From contig DPLS01000313.1 of assembly GCA_003541875.1 (NCBI GenBank), positions 1,763-17,537 of the forward strand: DNA of 15,775 nt. Direction: 5' to 3'. Shown here one piece after another: positions 6,412-15,532 of the stretch. The position numbers and the translations under genes were made by a program. How positions within the stretch are numbered: the stretch's first letter is position 1; every line of letters starts with the position of its first letter. The notes beneath the pieces are model-generated. The model was not told the origin of the DNA, did no database searches, and worked only from the letters and a program-made list of their open reading frames with translations. Source of the DNA: Bacteroidota bacterium (GTDB lineage Bacteria > Bacteroidota > Ignavibacteria > UBA10030 > UBA6906).

Positions 6412-7209
6412 GTGAAAGCTACCATACTTCTTTTCGTTCTTAGCCCCCTGCTCTTCGTGGGCTGCGAGAATGTTGCCGCACCAGACTTTGTCCCGCCTGC
6501 GCCGCCGTCGGGACTCTACACGGAAACCGGTGATAATTTTATTGAATTGCTCTGGAACGTCAACTTTGAGGCGGATGTTGCGGGCTACAACGTCTTCGCA
6601 AGTGCAACCTATAACGGCCGATATGAGCTCATTGGTTCAACGCATTCGCCGCACTTCAACGATACGGGGGCAAGGAATGGCAGCACATATTACTATGCTG
6701 TGACCGCATACGACTACAACGGGAATGAAAGTGACCTGAGCCGCGACGTGGTATATGATGTTCCGCGTCCAGAAGGCTACAATATTATTTTGACGAACTA
6801 CAGGCAGGCCCCGTCGAATGCGGGATACGATTTCTCGGAATACACCGTTCGTGCCTTCAATGATCATTATACCGACATGTACTTCGAGTACTACAACGGC
6901 GAGTACTACATGAACGTGGCCACCGATACCGACATCCAGGATGTCGGGCCGACGAGCTCCCTACTCGAACTGCGGCAGGCACCGACCGCGGGTTGGTCAT
7001 CGACTCATGACGTGAGGTTGCGTGTCGGACACACCTATGTCGTGTGGACGTGGGATGATCATTACGCAAAGTTCAGAGTCACGGGCCTGTCTTCGGGCCG
7101 TGTTGTGTTTGATTGGGCGTATCAGTTGCAGGTGTCCAACCCAATGCTCAGGCCAATCGCCAAGGGTGGTGGCGGAAGACAAACGGTAGTGGCGGTAGTG
7201 GAGCACTGA
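6412..7209 (+). CDS. FN3-domain lipoprotein with shared C-terminal module
   Basis: I place the start at GTG 6412 because GGAGG (6400-6404) lies 7 nt upstream and the product then begins with a lipoprotein signal. An in-frame GTG at 6370 would bury that signal. The 265-aa product has a hydrophobic stretch 4-16 and lipidation Cys18 (FVGC), so it is likely anchored in a membrane. Residues about 30-118 form a fibronectin type III domain (PPSGL, IELLWN, YNVF, YYYAVTAYD). Residues about 130-250 form a module (GYDFSE, GWSSTHDVRL, GHTYVVWTWDDHYAKF, FDWAYQ) repeated in the next gene. The role is probably extracellular binding or assembly; no catalytic site is seen. Confidence 0.8.
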   Translation: MKATILLFVLSPLLFVGCENVAAPDFVPPAPPSGLYTETGDNFIELLWNVNFEADVAGYNVFASATYNGRYELIGSTHSPHFNDTGARNGSTYYYAVTAYDYNGNESDLSRDVVYDVPRPEGYNIILTNYRQAPSNAGYDFSEYTVRAFNDHYTDMYFEYYNGEYYMNVATDTDIQDVGPTSSLLELRQAPTAGWSSTHDVRLRVGHTYVVWTWDDHYAKFRVTGLSSGRVVFDWAYQLQVSNPMLRPIAKGGGGRQTVVAVVEH

Positions 7210-7348
7210 GCAGCCTTGCCGCTGGAAGTGGGGTTGGATGTGTTGAAAGGTGAAATAACAGTGGAGAGCTCGGACAATGCTCGGACGGTTTCGATTGTGG
7301 CCGAAAGAGTGGCGCCCATGTCCATTGCCAAACAAGGAGGAGGCTTCA

Positions 7349-8224
7349 ATGAAATCGAGCTTAAGATGGTGTTCGATTGTACTTCTGAGCTTCATGTCCC
7401 TTTTCGAATTCGAAACTCTGCCGGCCTCGGCGCAAGGACGCACTTACGGAAACACTCGTGACGGTGGAAGCAAGAATGGTGAGGGAGTCTCACTGGATTC
7501 TGCCCCAGTTCTCGATGAAAGCAGGCACATTGGTCGGACAAGACCAACCGACCCAGTCATCACACCGGCGTCAAAGGCTCCGACGGAGGTGTATCGGGCA
7601 GATCCTCAGGAGCCCATTCCGTCCGCGGAACACGCGCCCATGCCCCCGCCGTCCTTGCGACCAACGCCTCGTCCTCATGTTCCTCGAGATCGGCACCCTC
7701 AAGTCATCGGGGAGGGAGGGGGGAATTGTGGTGGTGGTCTCATCGTCGAGACGATCGATCCGCCGGAAGGCTTGTGGATTCGAGAAGGCATCAGTTTTGG
7801 AAAGGATGTGACCCTCGCGGATTCCCATCTGATGCCTGACTATTCAGGGTTTGACTTCTCGGAAACATTGAAGAGGCCGTTTGATCATCCCCTTGCCGAC
7901 ATGTTTGTTGAACAAGAAGATGGCGAACTAATGATGATGGTCTGGGAAGATACCGAGATCATGGATATTGGATTGGTTGGAGTTCCTTCGGTCGCGATCT
8001 ATGTGCCACGAATGGACTGGTCGCCGACTCACTCAGTGAGACTTTTCATCGGTCACGAGTACGTTGTGCGGACATGGGATCATCACTATGCGAGGTTCTA
8101 CGTCGCCGTCCTTCTGGACAACAGGGTATCATTTGATTGGGCATATCAACACGCAAAGGATACTGACTGGAACGGCCCCGTGGCGGTGATGAGAGATTTC
8201 ACCCAGGGCAAGTTCGGACATTGA
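7349..8224 (+). CDS. secreted proline-rich protein sharing the C-terminal module
   Basis: The start at ATG 7349 is chosen for AAGGAGGAGG (7334-7343) just upstream and for the signal peptide that follows; an in-frame upstream start at 7277 lacks both. The product is 291 aa, with a signal peptide 1-28 (cleavage after ASA). Residues about 30-150 are low-complexity and rich in Pro, Gly and Arg (PMPPPSLRPTPRPHVP). Residues about 165-280 repeat the lipoprotein's module: FDFSE, a DMF..GE..M block, DWSPTHSVRL, GHEYVVRTWDHHYARF, FDWAYQ. It has no FN3 domain and no lipobox. The pair looks like a tandem duplication with changed N-termini. Function unknown. Confidence 0.75.
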   Translation: MKSSLRWCSIVLLSFMSLFEFETLPASAQGRTYGNTRDGGSKNGEGVSLDSAPVLDESRHIGRTRPTDPVITPASKAPTEVYRADPQEPIPSAEHAPMPPPSLRPTPRPHVPRDRHPQVIGEGGGNCGGGLIVETIDPPEGLWIREGISFGKDVTLADSHLMPDYSGFDFSETLKRPFDHPLADMFVEQEDGELMMMVWEDTEIMDIGLVGVPSVAIYVPRMDWSPTHSVRLFIGHEYVVRTWDHHYARFYVAVLLDNRVSFDWAYQHAKDTDWNGPVAVMRDFTQGKFGH

Positions 8225-8356
8225 AGCAGAAAAGGCCCTGCCGTTGGTTGTGGGTTGATTCGAGCAGAGGCAAGGCAACCGCGATGGAGAATCAGGTAGT
8301 GTTTCGCCGGTTTAATGGTGGCCGGACGTTACGCGCCTTTCTCCATCGTCGGTTTA

Positions 8357-8387
8357 TTGACTTTTGCAATCTTATGGTTTACTTTTG
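8357..8387 (+). promoter_or_regulatory. candidate promoter of the DUF4783-like gene
   Basis: TTGACT (8357-8362) is 17 bp before TACTTT (8380-8385). The downstream element also reads TACTTTTG (8380-8387), an exact fit to the Bacteroidota TAnnTTTG motif with TTG 20 bp upstream. It would give a very short leader before the ATG at 8403. Confidence 0.4.
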
Positions 8388-8402
8388 CTGGTGCATACCC
8401 GC

Positions 8403-8864
8403 ATGAAAATTCGATCACGTATAGTCCTTTCCCTGCTGGCAGTCTTCGCGCATGTGCTCGCTGCCTCCGGGAACCCTGCCTTGGGTCAGGGAATCACACG
8501 GGACTCATTGGGTGGCTCCAAATCGGAGTATGGGGCGATCCTCGATGATGTGGAGGTTGGTATATCAACCTCCAATGTCGGACTTCTTGCCAAGCACTTT
8601 GCGCCGCAAGTTGGTATTAATCTGCGCGGCGACGAGAACGGAACCTTCAGTTCCAATCAAGCATATTATGTTCTTATGAAATTCTTCAGAACGAGGAAAT
8701 TTGCACGACTACAGTTCTCTACGGTCGGTGCGTCTGATTCAAACCCCTATGCCACTGGCGGCGTGGAATTCATGTACAAAGGTGCCAAAGCACGTGCGCA
8801 GGTCTATGTTGCATTGATGATTGAGGGCAGGAAGCATGTCATCACGCAACTTTCTATCTACTAA
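8403..8864 (+). CDS. secreted DUF4783-like protein
   Basis: This 153-aa protein starts at ATG 8403, which leads straight into a signal peptide (MKIRSRIVLSLLAVFAHVLA). An in-frame TTG at 8364 is possible but would spoil the signal. The mature part has an NTF2-like layout: an early helix with DDVEVGISTSNVGLLAKHF, then NQAYYVLMKFFRTRKF (85-100), PYATG (115-119), and the closing strands VYVALMIEGRKHVITQLSIY. This matches the small secreted DUF4783 family of Bacteroidota, whose function is unknown. No good ribosome site is visible. The next gene follows after 12 nt. Confidence 0.75.
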   Translation: MKIRSRIVLSLLAVFAHVLAASGNPALGQGITRDSLGGSKSEYGAILDDVEVGISTSNVGLLAKHFAPQVGINLRGDENGTFSSNQAYYVLMKFFRTRKFARLQFSTVGASDSNPYATGGVEFMYKGAKARAQVYVALMIEGRKHVITQLSIY

Positions 8865-8876
8865 CCCTACGTGTAG

Positions 8877-11800
8877 ATGAATAGAGTGCAGTCTCGTTTC
8901 GCAACCAGTTTCTCCCTTAAAGGACGGTCTCACACAACGAGGATCGTCTTTTTTGCTTCGGCACTTCTTGTGCTTTCGTTTCTCGCAGAGTTCATGTTTG
9001 CGCGGTATGTGGAGAACAACTGGGAGAAAGTTGCTGAACAGAGGAGCCGCGACCACCTTCAGCAGGCGGTTCGCGCGTTCAGTGATGTGCAACGCGAGGT
9101 GCGCCGGGTTGGTACGGAGACTGCTCAGCACCCGACAGTGCGTGCTGTGCTCAGCGACCCAAGCAGAGATAGGCGTGAGTTGTTCGAACTGGTCTCAAGG
9201 TTTGCCAGTGAGCATGATGTCGGGATCGAAGTATATACCGCGCAGGCAAGGTTGGTCTGCTGGCATGGTTCCAGTGAGCCATCGCATCAACGGGAGATCG
9301 AGGTTGCCCTTGGAGGCAAACTGGTTTCTTTTGTTACGCGTTCGCAAGTCTTCACACAGTTGTTCGTAGCTACTCCAGTCTGGTCACGGGGAAAGATTCT
9401 TGGAGTCGTGCTTGTCCGCCGGACTGTCGATCTCAACTATCCCCTCAATAATAGGGTTGTGATGAACACGGGACTTGCGGAACAACTTACCCGTGACCTT
9501 GGTGTTCAAGTTGTGTATGACTTCTCGCCTGATGCGTCAGCGTCCAAGGACGGACGATATTCGTCGGCTGAACTCATTGGCATCGATAGCAGCAAAGTCG
9601 GCGTGGTGAGTGTTGCCCATCTCGCACGAAATGCTTATCTCGAAAGTGTTGGCGGCTCCTTCCACATTCTCAACGTGATACTGTGGTTGGTACTGATCGG
9701 ATTCGCTTGCACAGTGTTAGGCATTCGCATTGCGACGATCCGGTCTGTGCTCGTGCGTGGCGTTGCTGCTACCGTGCTGATCTGGTTCGTTCGCTTTGTG
9801 CTCGTTTGGTTTGACCTGCCTTCCTCTATTTTGCAAACAGGTGTATTCGACCCGGGGTTTTTCGCATCAACGTTTGGCAACGGACTTGCAAAATCGGTTG
9901 GCGAGATGTTCCTCACGACATGTGCGCTCTTTGTCAACACGGCCATCGTTGGACGATTTGTTGTGGAGAACGGCTGGCGTACGTCGCCGCGGTGGCTCAA
10001 GCGGCATTTTGTCGTTCGGTGGCTGCTTGTTGCTGCTGTTGCTGTCTTGATGTTCCTCCTGTTGCGCGGCTATGCCGCGACAATCAGGAGCGCAGTTTTC
10101 GATTCGACACTTCAGTACAATGATCCTGCGATGATCTTGCCTTCCTTTGAGCTTGCAACGATGGTTGCGAGCCTTTTTTTGTTAAGCTTCTGTCTGGTCG
10201 CTGTGGTCGTCGGGCTCACCTCCTCTGCATTCACCTTGCTCGCCGGTTGCGCCACACATGGCAATAGATCAATATGGTTTGTTCTGGCAGGCGTCTATGC
10301 TGTTGCCGCAATGCTTGGCGGAATTGAATTGGCAAGTCCACTGGTGTCGCTGCCATTTCGGTTGTTCTTCGCAGCCAGTGCATTGGGCATCACCTACTAT
10401 TTGCACCGACAGGCTATCCGTGGAGAATCAATTATTTCACTGCAGACACTTTTGCTGACGTTTGCCTTCTGCGCCGTGTTCTTTTATCCTGTTCTCGATG
10501 CCAATGTTCATGACCGTGACCACAATCGGATTGAGGCATATGCTCAGCAAGTAATCAGACCTGCTGATAGCTGGCTGAAGTTCGTTCTTGACGAGGCGCT
10601 GCAGGAATTTCTGTCGAACGAGACGATCAGTACGCTTGCCAACGGGGATGCAAATGCAGTTGATCGTCTGGCCTTTGATCGCTGGGCTCGAAGCACTGCA
10701 GCCCGGGAAGGTTACAGTTGCATTTTCGCTCTGACAGACTCTTCAGGATATGAACTCAGCCGATTCATGATTGGCGGCGAGGCCTCCATGGAAATGTACC
10801 ACAATCTCCTGCAGGATGTACCAAAGCGGAAATCCATTGTTGTTCATGAGAATGTAACTGGCGTAAATACGATACGGGTGTATTCAGGATCGATACCGAT
10901 TGTGACAGGCGGCGATGGCGTTCTTGCATACGGACATGTGGTGCTTGCTGCGAGCCAACAATCACTGTTCAGAGGGGAATCCCCTTCGGTTTTGAGGAGT
11001 CAACCGCAAGAACTCCTGGAGACGTTCCACCGTCCGGCGGTTGTGTCCGAGTTTCATGACGGGCAATTAGTGACCTCGACCGGCTCCTTGTTGCCGATCG
11101 GGTACCAGCTTCCCGCGACTGTTAAAGCACGACTTTCGGATTCAACCCAACGTTCATTCTGGAGTGAAGAACGGATCGACGGCACTGTGTGCGAAACATT
11201 TTACATCAAACGTTCGTTGACAAATAATCAGGTCGTTGCATTGAGTATGCCGGAACTTGGTTTGTCGTGGCACCTTGTCGGGATGGTGAAGGTTGTAGTG
11301 TACTATGCAATCGTCGTACTTATGCTAGTCATCGGGTTCCTCGTCGTCCAATGGGTGAGGGGACATCGCTATGAGTTCACGTTTAGGGACAAGCTGTTGG
11401 GGGCACTGTTGGTCACAGCGCTGGCTCCACTCATCGTCATGGCGACCTATGGCAGGCAGTATGCGAATGACCGTTTGTTGGAAGAGACGGCAAACCGCCT
11501 TGAACAAGAAACTGCTACGCTGGCAGCGAGCATCGAGCAACGCCTGCAGGGAGAAGAAGGCATTGTGCAGGAAGCGCTGAGCCGGGACGAGATAGATCGC
11601 CTGGCAACCGAGGCGGGGACGGATTTCAATCTCTATGTGGGGAACCAACTCCAGGCAAGCAGCAGGCCAGAGTTGTACGACGCAGAAGTTCTTGACAAAC
11701 GGCTGAGCGGATTGGCGTTCGCTAACACTGTGCTTGGAGGGAAGCGGTTCTACCTGGAAACTGAGACCATCGGTTCGTATCGTTATGCAGTTGGCTATCG

Positions 11801-12806
11801 CCCTTTGGTCAGCGGAAGGGATAGAATCGCCGGCATCGTTTCGGTCCCGACGCTTTATCGTATCGAAGAGGTTGAAGAGGAGATCTCGCTCCAGAATGCA
11901 CTTATCTTCGGTGTGTACGCTGTTGTCCTTCTTGCCATCGTCATCATTGCGGCAACGTTTGCCAATCGCATTGCTGCGCCAATTCATAAACTCACGCTGG
12001 CTACCAAACGCGTTGCGCGAGGCGATCAGCACGTTACAGTAGGTGTGAAAGGTGCGGATGGGGAGATCGGCGAGCTCATCCGATCGTTTGAAGCTATGAC
12101 CGAGGAACTTGCCCGCGGTCGTGATGAGTTGGTCAGGTTCGAACGTGAGCTTGCGTGGAAAGAAATGGCGAAGCAAGTGGCTCACGAAATCAAGAACCCC
12201 CTGACTCCAATGAAACTCTCGATTCAGCACTTACGGCAAACGTACCTGGACAGGGTACCGAATTTCGGTCAGGTGTTCGACGATGTGAGCAGGACGATCA
12301 TCGAACAGATAGACGCACTCAGCAGAATTGCTGGAGAGTTTGCCCGGTTTGCCCGGATGCCGAAGCCTACCCTCGTCTCTGTTGATGTGAATGCGGTCCT
12401 TCGGGAGGCCGTCCTTCTTTTTGACAAGGATCCTAACCTTCGGTTTGAACTCCAGTTGGGTGATGAGCTTCCCCCCGTGAGGTCCGATCGCGAGGAACTA
12501 CGAAGAGTATTCATCAACATTATCAGGAACGGCGTTCAGGCTATGAACAACTCCGGGCTCCTGCAAATTCACTCATGGAGCGACCTCGGGAGAACGCTCG
12601 TCGTCCTTAAGGATGAGGGGACAGGCATGTCCGAAGAGGTCAAGCGGAAACTCTTCCAGCCCAATTTTTCCACTAAAACAGATGGCATGGGTCTCGGACT
12701 TGCCATCACGAAAAAGACGATCGACGATCTTGGTGGATCAATCGTTGTCGAGAGCGAAGTGGGGAAGGGGACCACGGTGACGATCATACTCCCCAACGAG
12801 CAGTAA
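8877..12806 (+). CDS. giant multi-pass sensor histidine kinase, NtrY-like core
   Basis: This 1309-aa protein starts at an ATG immediately preceded by an in-frame TAG, which bounds the start. By eye the membrane segments are near 23-41, 264-285, 291-313, 343-363, 380-398, 425-456, 464-484, 490-508, 520-540, 805-826, 838-858 and 1007-1029. Soluble, probably periplasmic, parts are about 42-263, 541-804 and 859-1006. A HAMP linker follows (about 1030-1080). The HisKA H-box is VAHEIKNPLTPMKLS with phospho-acceptor H1103. The ATPase domain has N1218 (RNGVQAM), D1246 (DEGTGMS), an F box NFSTK and GMGLGLAI. HEIKNPLTPM is typical of the NtrY class. It should phosphorylate a response regulator, but none is in the window. 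The signal sensed is unknown. Confidence 0.9.
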   Translation: MNRVQSRFATSFSLKGRSHTTRIVFFASALLVLSFLAEFMFARYVENNWEKVAEQRSRDHLQQAVRAFSDVQREVRRVGTETAQHPTVRAVLSDPSRDRRELFELVSRFASEHDVGIEVYTAQARLVCWHGSSEPSHQREIEVALGGKLVSFVTRSQVFTQLFVATPVWSRGKILGVVLVRRTVDLNYPLNNRVVMNTGLAEQLTRDLGVQVVYDFSPDASASKDGRYSSAELIGIDSSKVGVVSVAHLARNAYLESVGGSFHILNVILWLVLIGFACTVLGIRIATIRSVLVRGVAATVLIWFVRFVLVWFDLPSSILQTGVFDPGFFASTFGNGLAKSVGEMFLTTCALFVNTAIVGRFVVENGWRTSPRWLKRHFVVRWLLVAAVAVLMFLLLRGYAATIRSAVFDSTLQYNDPAMILPSFELATMVASLFLLSFCLVAVVVGLTSSAFTLLAGCATHGNRSIWFVLAGVYAVAAMLGGIELASPLVSLPFRLFFAASALGITYYLHRQAIRGESIISLQTLLLTFAFCAVFFYPVLDANVHDRDHNRIEAYAQQVIRPADSWLKFVLDEALQEFLSNETISTLANGDANAVDRLAFDRWARSTAAREGYSCIFALTDSSGYELSRFMIGGEASMEMYHNLLQDVPKRKSIVVHENVTGVNTIRVYSGSIPIVTGGDGVLAYGHVVLAASQQSLFRGESPSVLRSQPQELLETFHRPAVVSEFHDGQLVTSTGSLLPIGYQLPATVKARLSDSTQRSFWSEERIDGTVCETFYIKRSLTNNQVVALSMPELGLSWHLVGMVKVVVYYAIVVLMLVIGFLVVQWVRGHRYEFTFRDKLLGALLVTALAPLIVMATYGRQYANDRLLEETANRLEQETATLAASIEQRLQGEEGIVQEALSRDEIDRLATEAGTDFNLYVGNQLQASSRPELYDAEVLDKRLSGLAFANTVLGGKRFYLETETIGSYRYAVGYRPLVSGRDRIAGIVSVPTLYRIEEVEEEISLQNALIFGVYAVVLLAIVIIAATFANRIAAPIHKLTLATKRVARGDQHVTVGVKGADGEIGELIRSFEAMTEELARGRDELVRFERELAWKEMAKQVAHEIKNPLTPMKLSIQHLRQTYLDRVPNFGQVFDDVSRTIIEQIDALSRIAGEFARFARMPKPTLVSVDVNAVLREAVLLFDKDPNLRFELQLGDELPPVRSDREELRRVFINIIRNGVQAMNNSGLLQIHSWSDLGRTLVVLKDEGTGMSEEVKRKLFQPNFSTKTDGMGLGLAITKKTIDDLGGSIVVESEVGKGTTVTIILPNEQ

Positions 12807-12828
12807 CAGCTGAACATTTCTTTCCGCA

Positions 12829-13575
12829 ATGAACATTATCTCTTCCCGCCTCCTTCGGTCGTCCGGTTTGGTTACATTCGGAATAAGTACGCGCCAAGGA
12901 GGCGTAAGCCCTGAACCCCTGCGCATGAACCTGTCGTTCAATGTTGGCGATGCCAAAGAAAACGTGGAACAGAACCGCTACTTGTTTGCTCAGGCTTTGG
13001 GATTTGAAGTTGACCGGTTGGCCATTCCAATGCAGATCCACAGCAATGTCGTGAAGCGTGCCGATATTCCGGGGAGCTACTCATCTTGCGATGGACTCGT
13101 GACTGATGTGCCGGACGTTTACCTGTGTGTCAGCGTTGCCGATTGCATTCCAATCTTTCTTATGGACGTTGATCAAAAAGCAGCTGCAGCAATTCACGCT
13201 GGGTGGCGAGGGACAGCGGCGAGAATTTCAGAAAGTGGAGTAGAGATGCTTGTTGATGAGTTCCGGTGTCGGCCTGAACGCATGGTTGCATTTGTTGGAC
13301 CGGGTGCGGGCAAGTGTTGCTATTCCGTGGGGGAGGACGTAGCAACGAAATTCTCTCAGGAATTCGTCCGAGAGGAACGTGGAAAAATTTATGTGGATCT
13401 CAAAGCTGCAAACGTATCTCAGCTGCTTGATATGGGATTGTCGCGGGAAATGATTGAAGTGAGTCCCTATTGCACTATTGACGAGCGGAACCTGTTGCAT
13501 TCGTACCGGCGTGATGGGGCACGTTCCGGGAGAATGATGGGAGTGATCGGATTGAAGACTGACCCAGTGCGTTGA
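12829..13575 (+). CDS. pgeF: YfiH/PgeF-family (LACC1-like) protein
   Basis: This 248-aa protein has the standard family length. Metal-site residues are visible: H71 in PMQIHSNVV, C106 in VADCIPIF and H123 in AIHAGWRGT. Other family marks are TRQGGVS (21-27), CDGLVTD (87-93) and GPGAGKCCY (157-165). Relatives have been described as polyphenol oxidases, as purine nucleoside phosphorylase/adenosine deaminase enzymes (LACC1/FAMIN relatives) and, in E. coli, as a peptidoglycan editing factor that prevents misincorporation of serine. Which activity applies here cannot be told from sequence. It starts 22 nt after the histidine kinase and may be co-transcribed. The ribosome site is poor. Confidence 0.9.
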   Translation: MNIISSRLLRSSGLVTFGISTRQGGVSPEPLRMNLSFNVGDAKENVEQNRYLFAQALGFEVDRLAIPMQIHSNVVKRADIPGSYSSCDGLVTDVPDVYLCVSVADCIPIFLMDVDQKAAAAIHAGWRGTAARISESGVEMLVDEFRCRPERMVAFVGPGAGKCCYSVGEDVATKFSQEFVREERGKIYVDLKAANVSQLLDMGLSREMIEVSPYCTIDERNLLHSYRRDGARSGRMMGVIGLKTDPVR

Positions 13576-13600
13576 TTTTCAGACCGATATTGGTTAGATT
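13572..13600 (+). promoter_or_regulatory. candidate glmS promoter
   Basis: TTGATT (13572-13577) and TAGATT (13595-13600) are 17 bp apart in the 55-bp gap before glmS. The predicted start is near 13607. No glmS ribozyme fits in the short leader that remains. Confidence 0.4.
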
Positions 13601-13630
13601 GAACTACATTTGACCTAAAAGAAACCAATC

Positions 13631-15469
13631 ATGTGTGGAATAGTCGGGTATATCGGTCCCAGGAATTGCGTTCCCATCATCCTTGAGGGATTGAAGCGGC
13701 TCGAGTATCGCGGGTACGATTCTGCAGGTATTGCCATCGTGAACAATGGCCGGATCACGATCGAAAAACGCGCAGGTAAAGTGATTGACCTTGTGAACAA
13801 AATCGGCTCGAACAACGGGAAGTTCGCTGCAACGCTTGGCATGGGTCATACTCGCTGGGCAACGCATGGTGAGCCGAATGACGTCAATGCACATCCGCAT
13901 TTTGACCTCGACAAGGAAATCAGCATCATCCACAACGGCATCATCGAGAACTATCAGGCTATAAAGACAAAGCTACTCCGCGAAGGCCACACCTTTGTGA
14001 GTGCAACCGATACGGAGGTGCTGGCTCATCTCATCGGGGAAATGTACAAGAAGACTGGCAGTCTTTCTGCGGCGGTCCGTTATGCGTTAGCGGAGATTGA
14101 AGGCACCTACGGCCTTGTGGTTCTTTCGACACATGAGCCTGACAAGATCGTTGCTGCACGCAAGGGAAGTCCGCTGATTCTCGGTATTGGCGATGGTGAG
14201 AATTTTGTCGCTTCAGATGCCTCAGCAATTATTGAGCACACCCGACAGGTTGTGTACCTTGAGGATGGTGAAGTTGCGGAGATCACCACATCGGGATTTC
14301 GGACGATGACCATAGATGACGTGGCCACGCAGAAGGTGATCCAGGAGGTCACATTTGAGCTGTCGCAAATTGAACGCGGTGGTTACGATCATTTCATGCT
14401 GAAAGAGATCCACGAGCAGCCGGAGACCATCCGGAATGCGATGCGCGGACGGCTGATGGTGGAAGAAGGGGACGTGAAGCTTGGCGGCCTGAGCCATGTT
14501 ATGGACAAGCTTGTCAATGCACGCCGGATTATCATAACGGCATGTGGTACATCGTGGCATGCCGGGTTGGTGGGCGAGTACATGCTCGAACAGATTGCGA
14601 AGATTCCGACCGAGGTCGAGTATGCCTCAGAATTCCGTTATCGCAATCCGATCGTTGGCGAAGGGGATGTTCTCTTCCTTATCAGCCAGAGTGGTGAAAC
14701 GGCCGATACGTTGGCTGCGCTCCGGGAGGCAAAGGGAAAAGGCGCGACGGTTCTCGGTATTGTCAATGTCGTCGGCAGCAGCATTGCTCGCGAATCCGAT
14801 GGCGGTGTGTACGTCCATGCCGGTCCGGAGATTGGGGTGGCTTCCACCAAAGCGTTCACTTCTCAATTGACAGTGCTGGCGCTCATTACTCTTATGCTTG
14901 CCCGCGCGAAAGGGATGAGCAAGGCAGACGGACAGGTGTTGGCGCGGGAACTTGACACGCTTCCGTCCAAAGTTGCCCGAATCCTTGAGGATACAACCAG
15001 TGTGAGAGCCCTGGCTCGTGAATTCAAGAACACGAAGAACTTCCTGTACCTCGGCAGGGGTTCCAACTTTCCCGTGGCTTTGGAAGGCGCACTGAAGCTC
15101 AAGGAAATCTCCTACATCCATGCAGAAGGCTATCCGGCGGCCGAAATGAAACACGGTCCCATTGCCTTGATTGACGAGAACATGCCGGTAGTAGTGGTTG
15201 TGCCGCGAGATGGCATCTACGATAAGGTGGTAAGCAACATACAGGAAGTGCGTGCGCGTCGCGGACGCATTGTTGCTGTGGCCAACGAGGACGACAATGA
15301 CATCGACTCGATGGCTGAGTTTGTTATTCGCGTGCCGAGGACGTATGGCTTCTTTGGTCCAATACTGAACATCATCCCCCTGCAGCTACTCTCCTATTAT
15401 ATTGCTGTTGAGCGGGGAACGAACGTTGACCAACCTCGCAACCTGGCAAAGAGCGTTACGGTGGAATAG
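13631..15469 (+). CDS. glmS: glutamine--fructose-6-phosphate aminotransferase (isomerizing)
   Basis: This 612-aa enzyme makes glucosamine-6-phosphate from fructose-6-phosphate and glutamine, the entry step to peptidoglycan and other amino-sugar polymers. The start gives MCGIVGYIG, so after Met removal the Cys is the N-terminal nucleophile of the glutaminase domain (about 1-240). Other glutaminase motifs are LEYRGYDSAGI, GHTRWATHGEP and HNGIIENY. Two SIS sugar-isomerase domains follow, starting near 297 (ACGTSWHAG) and 466 (LGRGSNFPVALEGALKLKE). The C-terminus NLAKSVTVE carries the fructose-binding Lys (K607). The gene is full length and intact. It has 55 bp upstream and is probably its own transcription unit. 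Confidence 0.98.
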   Translation: MCGIVGYIGPRNCVPIILEGLKRLEYRGYDSAGIAIVNNGRITIEKRAGKVIDLVNKIGSNNGKFAATLGMGHTRWATHGEPNDVNAHPHFDLDKEISIIHNGIIENYQAIKTKLLREGHTFVSATDTEVLAHLIGEMYKKTGSLSAAVRYALAEIEGTYGLVVLSTHEPDKIVAARKGSPLILGIGDGENFVASDASAIIEHTRQVVYLEDGEVAEITTSGFRTMTIDDVATQKVIQEVTFELSQIERGGYDHFMLKEIHEQPETIRNAMRGRLMVEEGDVKLGGLSHVMDKLVNARRIIITACGTSWHAGLVGEYMLEQIAKIPTEVEYASEFRYRNPIVGEGDVLFLISQSGETADTLAALREAKGKGATVLGIVNVVGSSIARESDGGVYVHAGPEIGVASTKAFTSQLTVLALITLMLARAKGMSKADGQVLARELDTLPSKVARILEDTTSVRALAREFKNTKNFLYLGRGSNFPVALEGALKLKEISYIHAEGYPAAEMKHGPIALIDENMPVVVVVPRDGIYDKVVSNIQEVRARRGRIVAVANEDDNDIDSMAEFVIRVPRTYGFFGPILNIIPLQLLSYYIAVERGTNVDQPRNLAKSVTVE

Positions 15470-15532
15470 GGCGAAACGCCAGACCGGTGAAACTATCTCC
15501 TGCATTTCATTCATGATTCGAAGGAAACGCAC

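Noticed and set aside
13605..13612. TACATTTG before glmS as a Bacteroidota TAnnTTTG promoter element
   Set aside because: It matches the -7 motif exactly, but there is no TTG at the required distance; the TTGATT-17-TAGATT pair is better.
13576..13630. glmS ribozyme or riboswitch
   Set aside because: The gap is only 55 bp and has none of the pseudoknot pairing expected; the ribozyme is known mainly from Gram-positive bacteria.
15466..15480. GGCG-AAA-CGCC hairpin after glmS as a terminator
   Set aside because: The 4-bp stem is too short and there is no T-run.
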